Positions 55,301 to 63,619 of a stretch of DNA of 64,000 bases are shown one piece after another. The notes under the pieces were generated by a model that did no database searches, had not been told where the DNA came from, and saw only the letters and a list, made by a program, of their open reading frames with translations. Every line of letters begins with the position of its first letter. Within the stretch, counting starts at the first letter, position 1. Both the position numbers and the translations under genes were made by a program. The DNA is from Natrinema sp046097095 (GTDB lineage Archaea > Halobacteriota > Halobacteria > Halobacteriales > Natrialbaceae). The stretch spans positions 3,162,001-3,226,000 of the forward strand of contig NZ_CP175698.1 in NCBI RefSeq assembly GCF_046097095.1, read 5' to 3'.

Positions 55301-56768
55301 CCGCTCCTCCGTCGGTGGTCGCGTTTACGGTCTCCGGTCCGCCGCGGTCGCCACCCGCCTCGCCGTCGCGGTCGCCCCGCGGCGGCCGCCCGTCACTCGA
55401 GCCTGCGAGGTCGTACTCCCGGTGGGGCGTCCCCGCCAGATCGACCGCGTCGCGGCCGTCGACGACGACCATCGGCTCGAGGGCGGGCCACTCGATCGAG
55501 TCGAACGCCTCGTGTGGCGTGACGACCACGGCCGCGTCGAACGTCTCGTCGGCCAGGTCGTCGACTGCGACCGGCCGCGCGCCGTACTCGGCCGGGTCGA
55601 CGAGCGGATCGACGCCCGCGACGGCCGCGTCCCGTTCGCGCAGTTCGTCGATGACGCCCAGCGCGGGCGAGGCGCGAGTCTCCTCGACGCCGGGGCGGTA
55701 CGTGATTCCGAGGACGACGACCGATGCGTCAGCGAGGGCGGTCCCCTCGCGCTCAAGTTCGCCCTCGAGACGGTCGACGACGGCCGCGGGCATCTCGTCG
55801 TTGACCCGTCTGGCCGTCTCCGTAACGGCCATCGGCTCGTCGGTCCGCTCGAGCAGGAAGTGCGGGTAGTACGGGATGCAGTGGCCGCCGACACCGGGGC
55901 CCGGATCGTGGAGCTGGCACATCGGCAGGTCGTTGGCCGTCTCGATCGCCTCGCGGACCGAGACCTGGAACTCGTCGGCGAGCCGACCCAGTTCGTTCGC
56001 GAGCGCGATGTTTACGTCGCGGTAGATCCCCTCGAACACCTTGACCGCCTCCGCGGTCGTCGCGTCCGAGACGGGATGGACTTCGTTGCTCGAGAGTTCG
56101 TCGTACACGATCTCGGCGGCCCGGGTGCTCTCGTCGTCGACGCCGCCGACGACCTTCGGATAGTGGCCTCGAATGTCTCGCAACGCCGTTCCCGACGAGG
56201 TCCGCTCCGGGCAGAACGCGAGCCCGAACTCGTCGGGCGCGAGGCCGCTCTCGCTCGCGAGGTGTGGTCGCAACACGTCGCGGCAGGTCCCCGGCGGCAG
56301 CGTCGACTCGGCGATCACCAGGTCGCCGGGAGCCAGCCCGGCCGCGATGTCGTCGGCGACCGACTCGACGGTCGTCAGATCCGGCTCGTTCTCGTCGTCT
56401 AGCAGCGTCGGGACGATGATCACATGGATCCGCGCTGCGTCGGCCGCCGCCGGCCCGTCGGTCGTCGCCGCGAGCCGGCCGGCGTCGACCTGTTCGGCGA
56501 CGAGGTCCGTGAGGCCGGGCTCGCCGACGACGTGGCTCTCGCCCTCTTCGATCGTCTCGACGACGCCCGGATCGACGTCGACGCCGGTCACGTTCCCCGT
56601 CGTCTCGGCGTAGACCGCCGCGAGCGGGAGCCCCATCTTGCCGAGCCCGTAGACCGCGACCGGCAGCTCGCCCGCGGTCAGGCGCTCGCGCTGCCGGTCG
56701 GAAGCGAGGGTCGAGCCGTAGAGCCCCGCTGAATCCGTCTCGCGGTCCTCGCTCGAGGCCGCCGACAT
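55293..56768 (-). CDS. UDP-N-acetyl-hexosamine 6-dehydrogenase (WbpA/WecC-type)
   Basis: A 491-residue nucleotide-sugar dehydrogenase: VYGLGKMGLPLA is the NAD loop, ESTLPPGTC, AEAVKVFEGIYRDVNIALANE (catalytic Lys and Asn), and GPGVGGHCIPYYP the catalytic Cys motif. Two Rossmann domains are linked by a dimer helix. It oxidises C6 of a UDP-N-acetyl-hexosamine to a uronic acid. The ATG at 56768 begins one nucleotide before the upstream gene's stop ends, a TGATG overlap; the open frame further upstream is Arg-rich and not coding. First enzymatic step of the WbpA-B-E-D pathway. The C-terminal 45 residues are a disordered Gly/Asp-rich tail. Confidence 0.92.
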   Translation of the reverse strand: MSAASSEDRETDSAGLYGSTLASDRQRERLTAGELPVAVYGLGKMGLPLAAVYAETTGNVTGVDVDPGVVETIEEGESHVVGEPGLTDLVAEQVDAGRLAATTDGPAAADAARIHVIIVPTLLDDENEPDLTTVESVADDIAAGLAPGDLVIAESTLPPGTCRDVLRPHLASESGLAPDEFGLAFCPERTSSGTALRDIRGHYPKVVGGVDDESTRAAEIVYDELSSNEVHPVSDATTAEAVKVFEGIYRDVNIALANELGRLADEFQVSVREAIETANDLPMCQLHDPGPGVGGHCIPYYPHFLLERTDEPMAVTETARRVNDEMPAAVVDRLEGELEREGTALADASVVVLGITYRPGVEETRASPALGVIDELRERDAAVAGVDPLVDPAEYGARPVAVDDLADETFDAAVVVTPHEAFDSIEWPALEPMVVVDGRDAVDLAGTPHREYDLAGSSDGRPPRGDRDGEAGGDRGGPETVNATTDGGADV

Positions 56769-57802
56769 CAGGCCTCCACCTCCCGTTCCGCGGCGTCGTC
56801 GTCGGCCCCGTCGTCTTGCTGATCCGGTGGCCCCGACGCGAGCCGGTCGATCAACTGCACCGTCTCGAGGGCCCGGATCCCGTCTTCGGCGGTGACCTCC
56901 GGCTCTGCGCCGGTGCGAGCGGCCTCGACGAACGACGCGAGCTCGTTGCGCAGCGGCTCGCCCGTGTCGACGCGCGGGCGCTCGACGACGCTCTCGTGGC
57001 GGTAGCGCGACTGGCCGTCGTCGGTGAGATACTCGGGGTAGGAATCGCGGTGGATCAGCACCGACTGCTCCAGATAGTCGACCTCGACGAGACACTCGCG
57101 GGCGGTGACGGTGAGCTTGCGCACCTTCTTTTGGGTGACGCGGCTCGCGGTCACCGTCGCGACGACGTCGTCGTACTCGATCGTCGCGGTGGCGTACTGG
57201 CCGTTTTCGGTCCCGGTCGCGGCGATCGATCGAGGAGACTCGCCGAGTATTGACCCGACGACGTCGACGTCGTGGACCATCAGATCGAAGACGACGTTGC
57301 CGGGTGCCATCCGGTCGATCGGCGGGCCGAGCCGTTCGGCCTCGACGCCGATCACGTCCAGTTCGTCGATCACCTCCGCGACCGTCTGTACCGCGGGGTT
57401 GAACCGCTCGATGTGACCGACCTGTAAGACGAGCCCCTCCGCGCGGGCCTGATCGGCCAACTGTTCGCCCTGCGCGACCGTCTCGGCGATCGGCTTCTCG
57501 ACCAGGACGTGGACGCCTGCCTCGAGACAGGTCGACACCGTCTCGTAGTGGGCGTGGGTCGGGACGGCCACCGTCACGGCGTCACAGCGCTCAAGCAGCG
57601 TCTCGAGGGCGACCGGTTCGGTGTCGTACTCGGCGGCGACTCGCGAGGCGACCTCGTCGTCGCGGTCGGTGACGCCGACGAGGTCGACGCCGGGCAGTTC
57701 GGCGTAGACCCGCGCGTGGTTTTCCCCCATGGAGCCGACGCCGATGACGCCGGCCCGCAGCTGTTCGTCGGTCGTCTCGTCCGTCGTGGTGTCCGTGGTC
57801 AT
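56768..57802 (-). CDS. WbpB-type Gfo/Idh/MocA oxidoreductase, copy 2
   Basis: A 344-residue NAD-dependent oxidoreductase: GVIGVGSMGENHARVY, VHVLVEKPIAE and QVGHIERFNPAV are the family hallmarks, with a short acidic N-terminal tail. In the WbpA-B-E-D route it oxidises C3 of UDP-GlcNAcA to a 3-keto sugar. The downstream gene overlaps by a single nucleotide. The operon context makes the WbpB assignment firmer than for copy 1 at 47859-48962. Confidence 0.9.
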   Translation of the reverse strand: MTTDTTTDETTDEQLRAGVIGVGSMGENHARVYAELPGVDLVGVTDRDDEVASRVAAEYDTEPVALETLLERCDAVTVAVPTHAHYETVSTCLEAGVHVLVEKPIAETVAQGEQLADQARAEGLVLQVGHIERFNPAVQTVAEVIDELDVIGVEAERLGPPIDRMAPGNVVFDLMVHDVDVVGSILGESPRSIAATGTENGQYATATIEYDDVVATVTASRVTQKKVRKLTVTARECLVEVDYLEQSVLIHRDSYPEYLTDDGQSRYRHESVVERPRVDTGEPLRNELASFVEAARTGAEPEVTAEDGIRALETVQLIDRLASGPPDQQDDGADDDAAEREVEA

Positions 57803-59019
57803 TGGCTGGTGAAGTGGTCTCGAACCGCTCGGACGACGGCTCGTCGGTCGCGCTCCGTGAGCCCCGGATGGACGGGCAGGGAGAGGACTTCGTCGGCCGC
57901 TCGCTCGGCTCGCGGGAGCCGTGCCGCGGCCGTGCTAACCGTCTCGTAGGCCGGCTGGCGGTGAATCGGCGTGTCGTAGTAGATCCCGGTTCCGACCTCG
58001 CGCTCGGCGAGAGTCGCCTGGAGGCCGTCCCGATCGTCAGTCCGGATCGTGTACTGGTGGTAGACGTGTCTGGAGCCGGTTGGATCCGCCGGCGTCTCGA
58101 GTGGCAACTCCGCGAGCCGCTCGTCGTAGAACGCGGCGTTCTCCCGGCGCGTGCGGTTAAACGCGGGCAAGCGCTCGAGTTGGGCGCGGCCGATGGCCGC
58201 TTCGATGCTCGTCATCCGGTAGTTGTGCCCGAGATCGGCGTGATCGTAGCCGCCGGTCCCGTCGGCGTCGCGACCGTGGTTGACGTAGCCCGCGGCGCGG
58301 TCGGCGACGTCCTCGCGGTCGGTGACGACGATGCCACCTTCGCCGGTGGTCATGTTCTTCGTCGGATAGAACGAGAAGCAGGCCGCGTCGCCGAAGCCGC
58401 CGACTCGCTCCCCGTCGATCCTCGCGCCGTGAGCCTGACAGGCGTCTTCGACGACGAACAGGTCGTGTTCGTCGGCGAGCGCACACAGCGCCGGCATGTC
58501 CGCGGGCAGGCCGTAGAGGTGAACCGGGAGGAGTCCGACGATGTCGTCGCGCTCCGCGAGGACCCGCTCTACGTCGGCCGGGTCCAGCGTGTAAGTCGCA
58601 GGGTCGATGTCCGCGAAAACCGGTGTCCCGCCGGCCAGTCGGATCGCGTTCGCGCTCGCGACGAACGAAAACGGCGAGGTGATCACCGCGTCGCCGTCCT
58701 CGAGGCCGACCGCCTCGAGCGCGGCGTGGAGTGCGGTCGTCCCGTTGGCCGTCGCGACCGCCTCGTCGGTGCCACAGTAGGCCGCGAATTCGTCCTCGAA
58801 GGCTCTGACTTCGGGTCCGTCTGCGAGCCGGCCGTCCTCGAGGATCGATTCGACGCGTTCGACGACGTCGGCGCTGAGTTCGGGGTCGGCGATGGGAATC
58901 GGCCCCGTCGCGTCCGCGTCGGGGTCCGTGTCGGCTGTCGCGGTCTCGGTCCCCGTCCCGCCGTCCGCGCTCGGTTCCGTTCCACCGTCGGTCTCGGGGT
59001 CTCGTCCGGCGTCCGTCAT
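57799..59019 (-). CDS. WbpE-type DegT/StrS sugar aminotransferase
   Basis: A 406-residue PLP aminotransferase: NGTTALHAAL, VEDACQAHGARI (cofactor Asp) and FYPTKNMTTGEGG (Schiff-base Lys), plus HVYHQYTIRT near the end. In this operon it converts the 3-keto sugar made by the WbpB-type enzyme into the 3-amino sugar. The first 45 residues are an acidic Asp/Thr tail. Its start overlaps the acyltransferase stop by 4 nt. Confidence 0.93.
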   Translation of the reverse strand: MTDAGRDPETDGGTEPSADGGTGTETATADTDPDADATGPIPIADPELSADVVERVESILEDGRLADGPEVRAFEDEFAAYCGTDEAVATANGTTALHAALEAVGLEDGDAVITSPFSFVASANAIRLAGGTPVFADIDPATYTLDPADVERVLAERDDIVGLLPVHLYGLPADMPALCALADEHDLFVVEDACQAHGARIDGERVGGFGDAACFSFYPTKNMTTGEGGIVVTDREDVADRAAGYVNHGRDADGTGGYDHADLGHNYRMTSIEAAIGRAQLERLPAFNRTRRENAAFYDERLAELPLETPADPTGSRHVYHQYTIRTDDRDGLQATLAEREVGTGIYYDTPIHRQPAYETVSTAAARLPRAERAADEVLSLPVHPGLTERDRRAVVRAVRDHFTSQ

Positions 59020-59606
59020 GCGAGTTGGTTCTCCCCCTCCAACGGATCCGGGAGCGGCTGGACGGTCGCGGGCGTACCGACGGCCAGACTGTCCGCCGGG
59101 ACGTCGTCGGTGACGACGGCACCGGCGGCGACGAACGCGTTCTCGCCGATCGTCACACCCGGCAGTAGCGTCGCGTTCGCGCCGACCGACGCGCCGTCCT
59201 CGATCGTCGGTCCCTCGAGTCCGTCGTCGGTCCGAATCGGATACTCGTCGTTGGTCAGAACGGCACTCGGACCCACGAAGACGTTGTCCCCGATCGTCGT
59301 CTGGGTCGGCACGTAGACGTTCGTCTGGAGGCTGACGTGGGAACCGATCGCCGTCTGGCCGTCGATGACCGTCTTGGTCCCGACGAGCACGTCATCGCCG
59401 ATCGTTGTCCCTTCGCGGACCAACACGTCGTGGCCCGTCGCGAAGTCGTCACCGATCGTCACGTCGCCGTAGACGATCGACCCGGCCCTGATCGTCGCGT
59501 CGTCGCCGATTCTAGTCGGCTCGTCGAACGCGCCGTATCCGAGCGTAGCGTCGTCGTCGACCGTACAGCCGTCACCCCGGACGACTTCCCGCACCGCTTC
59601 GCTCAT
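59016..59606 (-). CDS. WbpD-type hexapeptide-repeat N-acetyltransferase
   Basis: A 196-residue left-handed beta-helix acyltransferase built of hexapeptide turns (IGDDATIRAGSIVYGDVTIGDD, VGTKTVIDGQTAIG), with a C-terminal LAVGTPATV. It would acetylate the 3-amino group, completing the 2,3-diacetamido uronic acid. First gene of the operon. A strong ribosome-binding site, GGAGGTGA, sits 6 nt before the ATG, inside a leader ORF whose TGA overlaps the start as ATGA. Confidence 0.92.
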   Translation of the reverse strand: MSEAVREVVRGDGCTVDDDATLGYGAFDEPTRIGDDATIRAGSIVYGDVTIGDDFATGHDVLVREGTTIGDDVLVGTKTVIDGQTAIGSHVSLQTNVYVPTQTTIGDNVFVGPSAVLTNDEYPIRTDDGLEGPTIEDGASVGANATLLPGVTIGENAFVAAGAVVTDDVPADSLAVGTPATVQPLPDPLEGENQLA

Positions 59607-59788
59607 CGCGGTTCACCTCCGCCGCGGTCGCTCCGCTCCGTCCTCGAGCGAACGCGACGCTGGTGAGCCGTAGCTCGCGTTTGAACCCCTGAATGCCGCC
59701 GTAGTCGGTCGCGTATTCGTTTCATAGTGTGAATCGATACCCGCGTGGGCAGTCGTGCAGATACAGCCGGTAACGAGGCTTTGTTATC
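59603..59788 (-). promoter_or_regulatory. Shared promoter element plus 40-codon leader ORF of the diacetamido-sugar operon
   Basis: GATAACAAAG (59779-59788, minus strand) lies 63 nt before an ATG at 59725. That ATG opens a very basic 40-codon frame (begins MKRIRDRLRRHSGVQ) ending in TGA at 59603-59605, overlapping the acyltransferase ATG. GGAGGTGA lies inside the leader. Confidence 0.5.
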
Positions 59789-60071
59789 CCCGCCTTGAGA
59801 GATCCGTAGTCCCGAACTACAGAATCGCCGAGACCGAGCGGCTCCGACTGCCGCGAACGGCCCCCTCGGGGATATCTCCGTGCGATCAATCTATTGGCTC
59901 CGCTGAAACGTCGAATTCGGCGTCTATCACGCGTCCGAACAGGTATAACGCCCTTTCGGATGGGTAGCCGAGCGATAGTAAAGGGCCACAGGCTGGCATT
60001 CGGTGCTGTGAGGTATCCGACCACACCCGGCAGACGGGAACGGGACCAGATACGACACGACGAGGGCAGCC

Positions 60072-60608
60072 ATGGCTGACAGCGAACTCACGCAAGCGGA
60101 GCTATTCGACGTGTTCAGCAACGCACGGAGACGGCAGGCGGTCAGATACCTCAAACGACAGGGCGGCAGCTGTGATCTTGCGCCGCTCGTCGAGCAGGTC
60201 GCCGCCTGGGAGAACGATACCGATCCCGACGACGTGACCCGAACCCAGCGCCGACGGGTCTACATCTCCCTCTATCAGACCCACCTGCCGATGCTCGAGG
60301 ATCACGGCATCGTCGATTGGGATCCGGACGGCCACGAGATCGACCTCCTCCCCAGCGAGGACCGGTTCGAACCCTACCTCGATCGGCACCTCGAGGAGCA
60401 ACGGTCGTGGCACCGCCTCTACGCGGGGCTGACGGCGGTCGGCGTCGTCGCCTTCGCGCTCTCGTCGCTCGCCATCGGCCCGCTCTCGACGGGCCTCGCG
60501 CCGGTCGTCGCCGTCGTGCTCTGTCTTCTCGTTCTCGTCCTCGCGTCGGCACAGCACCTCTCACGTCGCCACGGCACGACCGTGTCACTCGGCTTTGCGA
60601 GCCGATAG
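60072..60608 (+). CDS. DUF7344-type wHTH protein with two membrane segments, copy 2
   Basis: A 178-residue paralogue of the regulator at 10376-10972: VFSNARRRQAVRYLKR, VYISLYQTHLPMLEDHGIVDWD and then two hydrophobic stretches (about 119-165) that look like a membrane hairpin. It lacks the longer N-terminal tail of copy 1. The likely role is transcriptional regulation, perhaps membrane-tethered; its targets are unknown. The genes flank the polysaccharide region on both sides, making them candidate regulators. Confidence 0.8.
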   Translation: MADSELTQAELFDVFSNARRRQAVRYLKRQGGSCDLAPLVEQVAAWENDTDPDDVTRTQRRRVYISLYQTHLPMLEDHGIVDWDPDGHEIDLLPSEDRFEPYLDRHLEEQRSWHRLYAGLTAVGVVAFALSSLAIGPLSTGLAPVVAVVLCLLVLVLASAQHLSRRHGTTVSLGFASR

Positions 60609-60830
60609 GCCGTCGCCCTTTGCTCCCCGTCCGTCCTGTCGCCAGTTCGCGCCGAGTGCCGCTCTCCGACGCTCACGGAAGGGCACGACCGGCCGCTATC
60701 AATCGAACGAGAGGAAGCCAATCGGTACTAGCGATCGGCTTCCACGGCAACCGGCGACTCGAGCGATGAAACAGCGTCGGCGACGAGACGTGAAACGAAG
60801 ACTCGAGCGCCGTCGCGAACGGTTGAACCG

Positions 60831-61823
60831 TTACCCGCCCGTCACCGACACCCAGAAGTGGGTCTCCTCGGCAGCGTTATCGACCGTCGGATCGGCCGGC
60901 GGTTCGCCGTGGTAGAGCAAGACGGCGATCCGGACGGTCTCACCGGGTTCCGCCGTGGGTGTGACCGACTGTCGCCCGGTTTCCGTGGCTCCGTCGCCGA
61001 CGCTCACCTCGAGCTGTCGCAGCTCCGTCCGCTCGACGACTTCGCCGTCGGACACGATCTGCTGTTGGGCGACAACCGTGTAGTCCTGCCGTTCGCCCTC
61101 CTGATTCTCGATCGAGAGGACAAACGGCACCGACTCGCCCGTCGCGACCTCGCTTGGGAGCTGGCCGGCGACCATCTCGCCGTCCTCGTTCTCGCTGTAG
61201 AGCGCGAGCTCGGTGAACCCGCCCGCCGACACGGGAAACAGAAAGCCGACGAACAACGCGCTGACCGCCGTCCCGATCGCCAGAACGAGCACGATCGACG
61301 AGACGGTCGCGCCGCCGGTGTCGTCGCCGCGGAGCCGCTCGAGGCCCGCGATCGGGGAGACGGAAAACCGCTCCCCGTCTGGAACGCGAAGCCGCCTGAT
61401 GGCTCCGAGCTGTGCGGTCACGACCGTCACCACCGTCAGTGCGGCTGCGATCGACGTGGTGGTCAGGCCCCACTCGGTAAAGGGCAACGCGATGGCGACT
61501 ACCGGGACGGCCGCCAGCGATAGGACGAATGCCAAGCCCGCGCGTTCGACCGCGTCGATCCCCCGCGGGCGGGCGGCGGCGGTCGTCGCCGTCGCCGTCT
61601 CCTGTGCGGCCCGCTTGTCGGCGGGAAAGAGGACTGAGACGCCCGCATATCCCGGGAAGAACAGAGCGAGCGGGAACGTTACGAACAGCCGCAGGCTACT
61701 GTCGCTGCCAAACCTCATCACGACTGCATACGCCAATAGCGCGCCGATCGAGACGGCCGCGAGGTCGAAGGGGTACCGACGAACGATCCCAACGCCGGTC
61801 CGGGTGTTCGTTCGATGACTCAT
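60831..61823 (-). CDS. DUF1616 membrane protein, copy 2
   Basis: A 330-residue DUF1616 protein. Hydrophobic segments fill residues 20-130 and 185-210 (LFFPGYAGVSVLFP is the signature); the remaining outer domain carries VPFVLSIENQEGERQDY and VVAQQQIVSDGEVVERTEL, matching copy 1, and ends at FWVSVTGG with no low-complexity tail. The ATG at 61823 is favoured: a 21-codon leader ORF ends on it as ATGA and GGTGG precedes it, whereas the open frame further upstream would run across the leader. Its function is unknown; it may be a structural partner of surface glycans. Confidence 0.85.
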   Translation of the reverse strand: MSHRTNTRTGVGIVRRYPFDLAAVSIGALLAYAVVMRFGSDSSLRLFVTFPLALFFPGYAGVSVLFPADKRAAQETATATTAAARPRGIDAVERAGLAFVLSLAAVPVVAIALPFTEWGLTTTSIAAALTVVTVVTAQLGAIRRLRVPDGERFSVSPIAGLERLRGDDTGGATVSSIVLVLAIGTAVSALFVGFLFPVSAGGFTELALYSENEDGEMVAGQLPSEVATGESVPFVLSIENQEGERQDYTVVAQQQIVSDGEVVERTELRQLEVSVGDGATETGRQSVTPTAEPGETVRIAVLLYHGEPPADPTVDNAAEETHFWVSVTGG

Positions 61824-61923
61824 CGACGATCCACCGGCGCTCGCTGCGCGGTGCTCCGTCTCCGTGCGAATGATACGGCTGCCATTCTCGTTGGGTCGAT
61901 GCACTCATCGATGCTTTGTTATG
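61820..61923 (-). promoter_or_regulatory. Shared promoter element plus 21-codon leader ORF of DUF1616 copy 2
   Basis: CATAACAAAG (61914-61923, minus strand) starts 38 nt before an ATG at 61885. The 21-codon frame (begins MAAVSFARRRSTA) ends in TGA at 61820-61822, overlapping the ATG at 61823 as ATGA; GGTGG lies inside the leader. Confidence 0.55.
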
Positions 61924-62021
61924 GGCCGTGTTACCGACACGATCACTCGATTTGCGGCCGTGACGGACGATGCGAGTGACGGCCACAGCCCGGTTCCGGA
62001 CCGTCTTGGGACCGGTTGACG

Positions 62022-62297
62022 TTAGAAATCGACGTACTGGGATTCCCATTCGCGCCGCTCCTCGATCTGCTGTCGCCCGGCATCGGTGATCGCGTAGTAA
62101 TTCGTTCGCCTGTCGAGTTGCCCCTTCTCGACCAGCTCCTTGTTGACAAGCGTATCCAGGTTGGGATACAGCCGTCCGTGATTGATCTCAGAGCTGTAAT
62201 ACTTTTCGACCTCGTCTTTGACGGTCTGTCCCGACGGTCGGTCCGCGCCTGCGATCACGTACAGCAGATCGCGCTGGAAGCCGGTCAGATCGTGCAT
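62022..62297 (-). CDS. PadR-family transcription regulator
   Basis: A 91-residue PadR-type winged helix: LTGFQRDLLYVIAG, HGRLYPNLDTLVNKELV (recognition helix and wing) and YYAITDAGRQQIEER, the usual C-terminal helix being short. PadR proteins are typically dimeric repressors that regulate themselves and neighbours. Its own promoter carries the shared element GATAACAAAT 44 nt upstream, so it belongs to the same regulon and is a candidate local regulator of the glycan genes; that is inference from position only. Confidence 0.88.
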   Translation of the reverse strand: MHDLTGFQRDLLYVIAGADRPSGQTVKDEVEKYYSSEINHGRLYPNLDTLVNKELVEKGQLDRRTNYYAITDAGRQQIEERREWESQYVDF

Positions 62298-62331
62298 TGC
62301 TCAATCACACAGACCGTTCCATTGAGCGGAT

Positions 62332-62341
62332 ATTTGTTATC
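62332..62341 (-). promoter_or_regulatory. Shared promoter element (GATAACAAAT) of the PadR gene
   Basis: GATAACAAAT on the minus strand, 44 nt before the ATG at 62297. Confidence 0.5.
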
Positions 62342-62530
62342 CGTATCATACAGCGACCGTCCCTTCTGTTTAAACGGTATTACCCACAGGAAACACTCCG
62401 TTCGGCGGACAGTCGCTCGTAACCGGCCTTGCTGTGCTGATCAGCCCCTCCTCCCTCCTCGATTCGGTCTCCGCCAGCGCTCACCGGCTCGAGCGCTCCC
62501 GTGACCGTTTCGTGACACGCTCGGAGCAGG

Positions 62531-62869
62531 TCACCCGTCGGTATTCGAGACGATGACCTCGATTCCGTCCGCGCCGATCCGAACGCGAAGGACGTCGGCG
62601 GTCGCTTCGTAGGCGGTCGTATGCGAACCGTCGTCTTCGAACCGAACACACTCGGCCAAGAGCTCGCTCTCGAGGAGATTGTTGATTCGTCGGTAGACCG
62701 TCGCCGACGAGCTGTCGGTTCGGTTCGTCAGTTCCTTCGCCGTCTTCGGTCCCTCGCTCGTGGCGACGAGGATCGTGCGGGCGCAGTCGTCCCCGAGGAC
62801 GTCGAGTTGGGCGGCGGGGTTGGCAGTCGATTCCGATCGCGTGTTACTCGCTTGCGTTGACATGGTCAT
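62531..62869 (-). CDS. Winged-helix transcription regulator
   Basis: A 112-residue wHTH protein (ArsR/TrmB-like fold): LGDDCARTILVATSEGPKTAKELTNRTD, then SSATVYRRINNLLESELL as recognition helix and a beta wing (FEDDGSHTTAYEAT). There is no metal-binding Cys motif and no effector domain. The start is ATG 62869 or ATG 62863; both lie before the acidic/Ser tail. No shared promoter element precedes it. Its targets are unknown. Confidence 0.78.
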   Translation of the reverse strand: MTMSTQASNTRSESTANPAAQLDVLGDDCARTILVATSEGPKTAKELTNRTDSSSATVYRRINNLLESELLAECVRFEDDGSHTTAYEATADVLRVRIGADGIEVIVSNTDG

Positions 62870-63427
62870 AGTCGCTCGTCCGTGACGGTCGGGATCCGTT
62901 CGCTCTCCGAGAGAGGTGTCGATGCGAGAGAGTCGGCAGTGAGGCCACCACCGTTGCGAGTTCCACCGTACATTCGCGCACACCGATCGGTAAGCGACAG
63001 TGGTATTTTATAACGATGTACCTTATTCTCCGTCTCCGCGCCGTTCCACGTCGTAAGATCGTATTTCGCTCGAGAAACAACTGCTTTCGACGGTTTGCAA
63101 TAGCGATCAATTCACTGTTAGAACGCTGACTGTGGTGGAACGCGACTGAATTCGGATTGACGGCCACCGTCGATCGATCCCTCGCTCCCGTCGGCGCAGC
63201 GCTTCTCTCCGCACTTCTCCGCCGGAAAGTGGCTGTTTCCCGGTTCTCATACCCGCTCTCCGACTAAACAGTCGGCGTCCTTTATTCGCGCTTGCTCCCC
63301 TTGATACGACGATACCCGGTCGAGTGCCTGCCGCGATGGCATCGCGTCCCACCGAACCGTCACAGCGGCCGATGGCTTCGGTCGGTCGGCAGCGCGCGAG
63401 ACTCGGCCGAGTACACCCCCTCAAACC
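62870..63427. other. Intergenic region without a recognised gene
   Basis: About 560 bases. TATTTTATAACG near 63003-63014 is the most AT-rich stretch. The open frames here are Arg/Ser-rich and not protein-like. Confidence 0.4.
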
Positions 63428-63619
63428 ATGAACTCCCATCAACACGACTGGAAACCCATGGAATCGTCGACAGCCGGCCCACGGTGTCGAAACTGCGGGA
63501 CCCACGTCACGCAGCAGTTCGCTCGCGTCTTCGGTGACAACGGCGATGTCGTCCACGGTTGCCCGTCCTGTACGACGTATCGCGAGATGCAGTCCGGCGG
63601 TCACCTCCCCGGTGACTGA
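63428..63619 (+). CDS. DUF7563-like small zinc protein
   Basis: A 63-residue protein with CRNCGTHVTQQFARVFGD followed by VVHGCPSC, a single zinc-binding site of two CxxC knuckles, as in the haloarchaeal DUF7563 family. A 17-residue N-terminal extension (MNSHQHDWKPMESSTAG) precedes the knuckle; an internal ATG at residue 11 is an alternative start. Function of the family is unestablished. Confidence 0.78.
   Translation: MNSHQHDWKPMESSTAGPRCRNCGTHVTQQFARVFGDNGDVVHGCPSCTTYREMQSGGHLPGD

Noticed and set aside
17238..59827. CCCGAACTACAGAATC, a 16-bp identical sequence near two copies of the element (17238 and 59812)
   Set aside because: A 16-bp identity in 64 kb on two strands is expected about once by chance, and spacing to the element differs.
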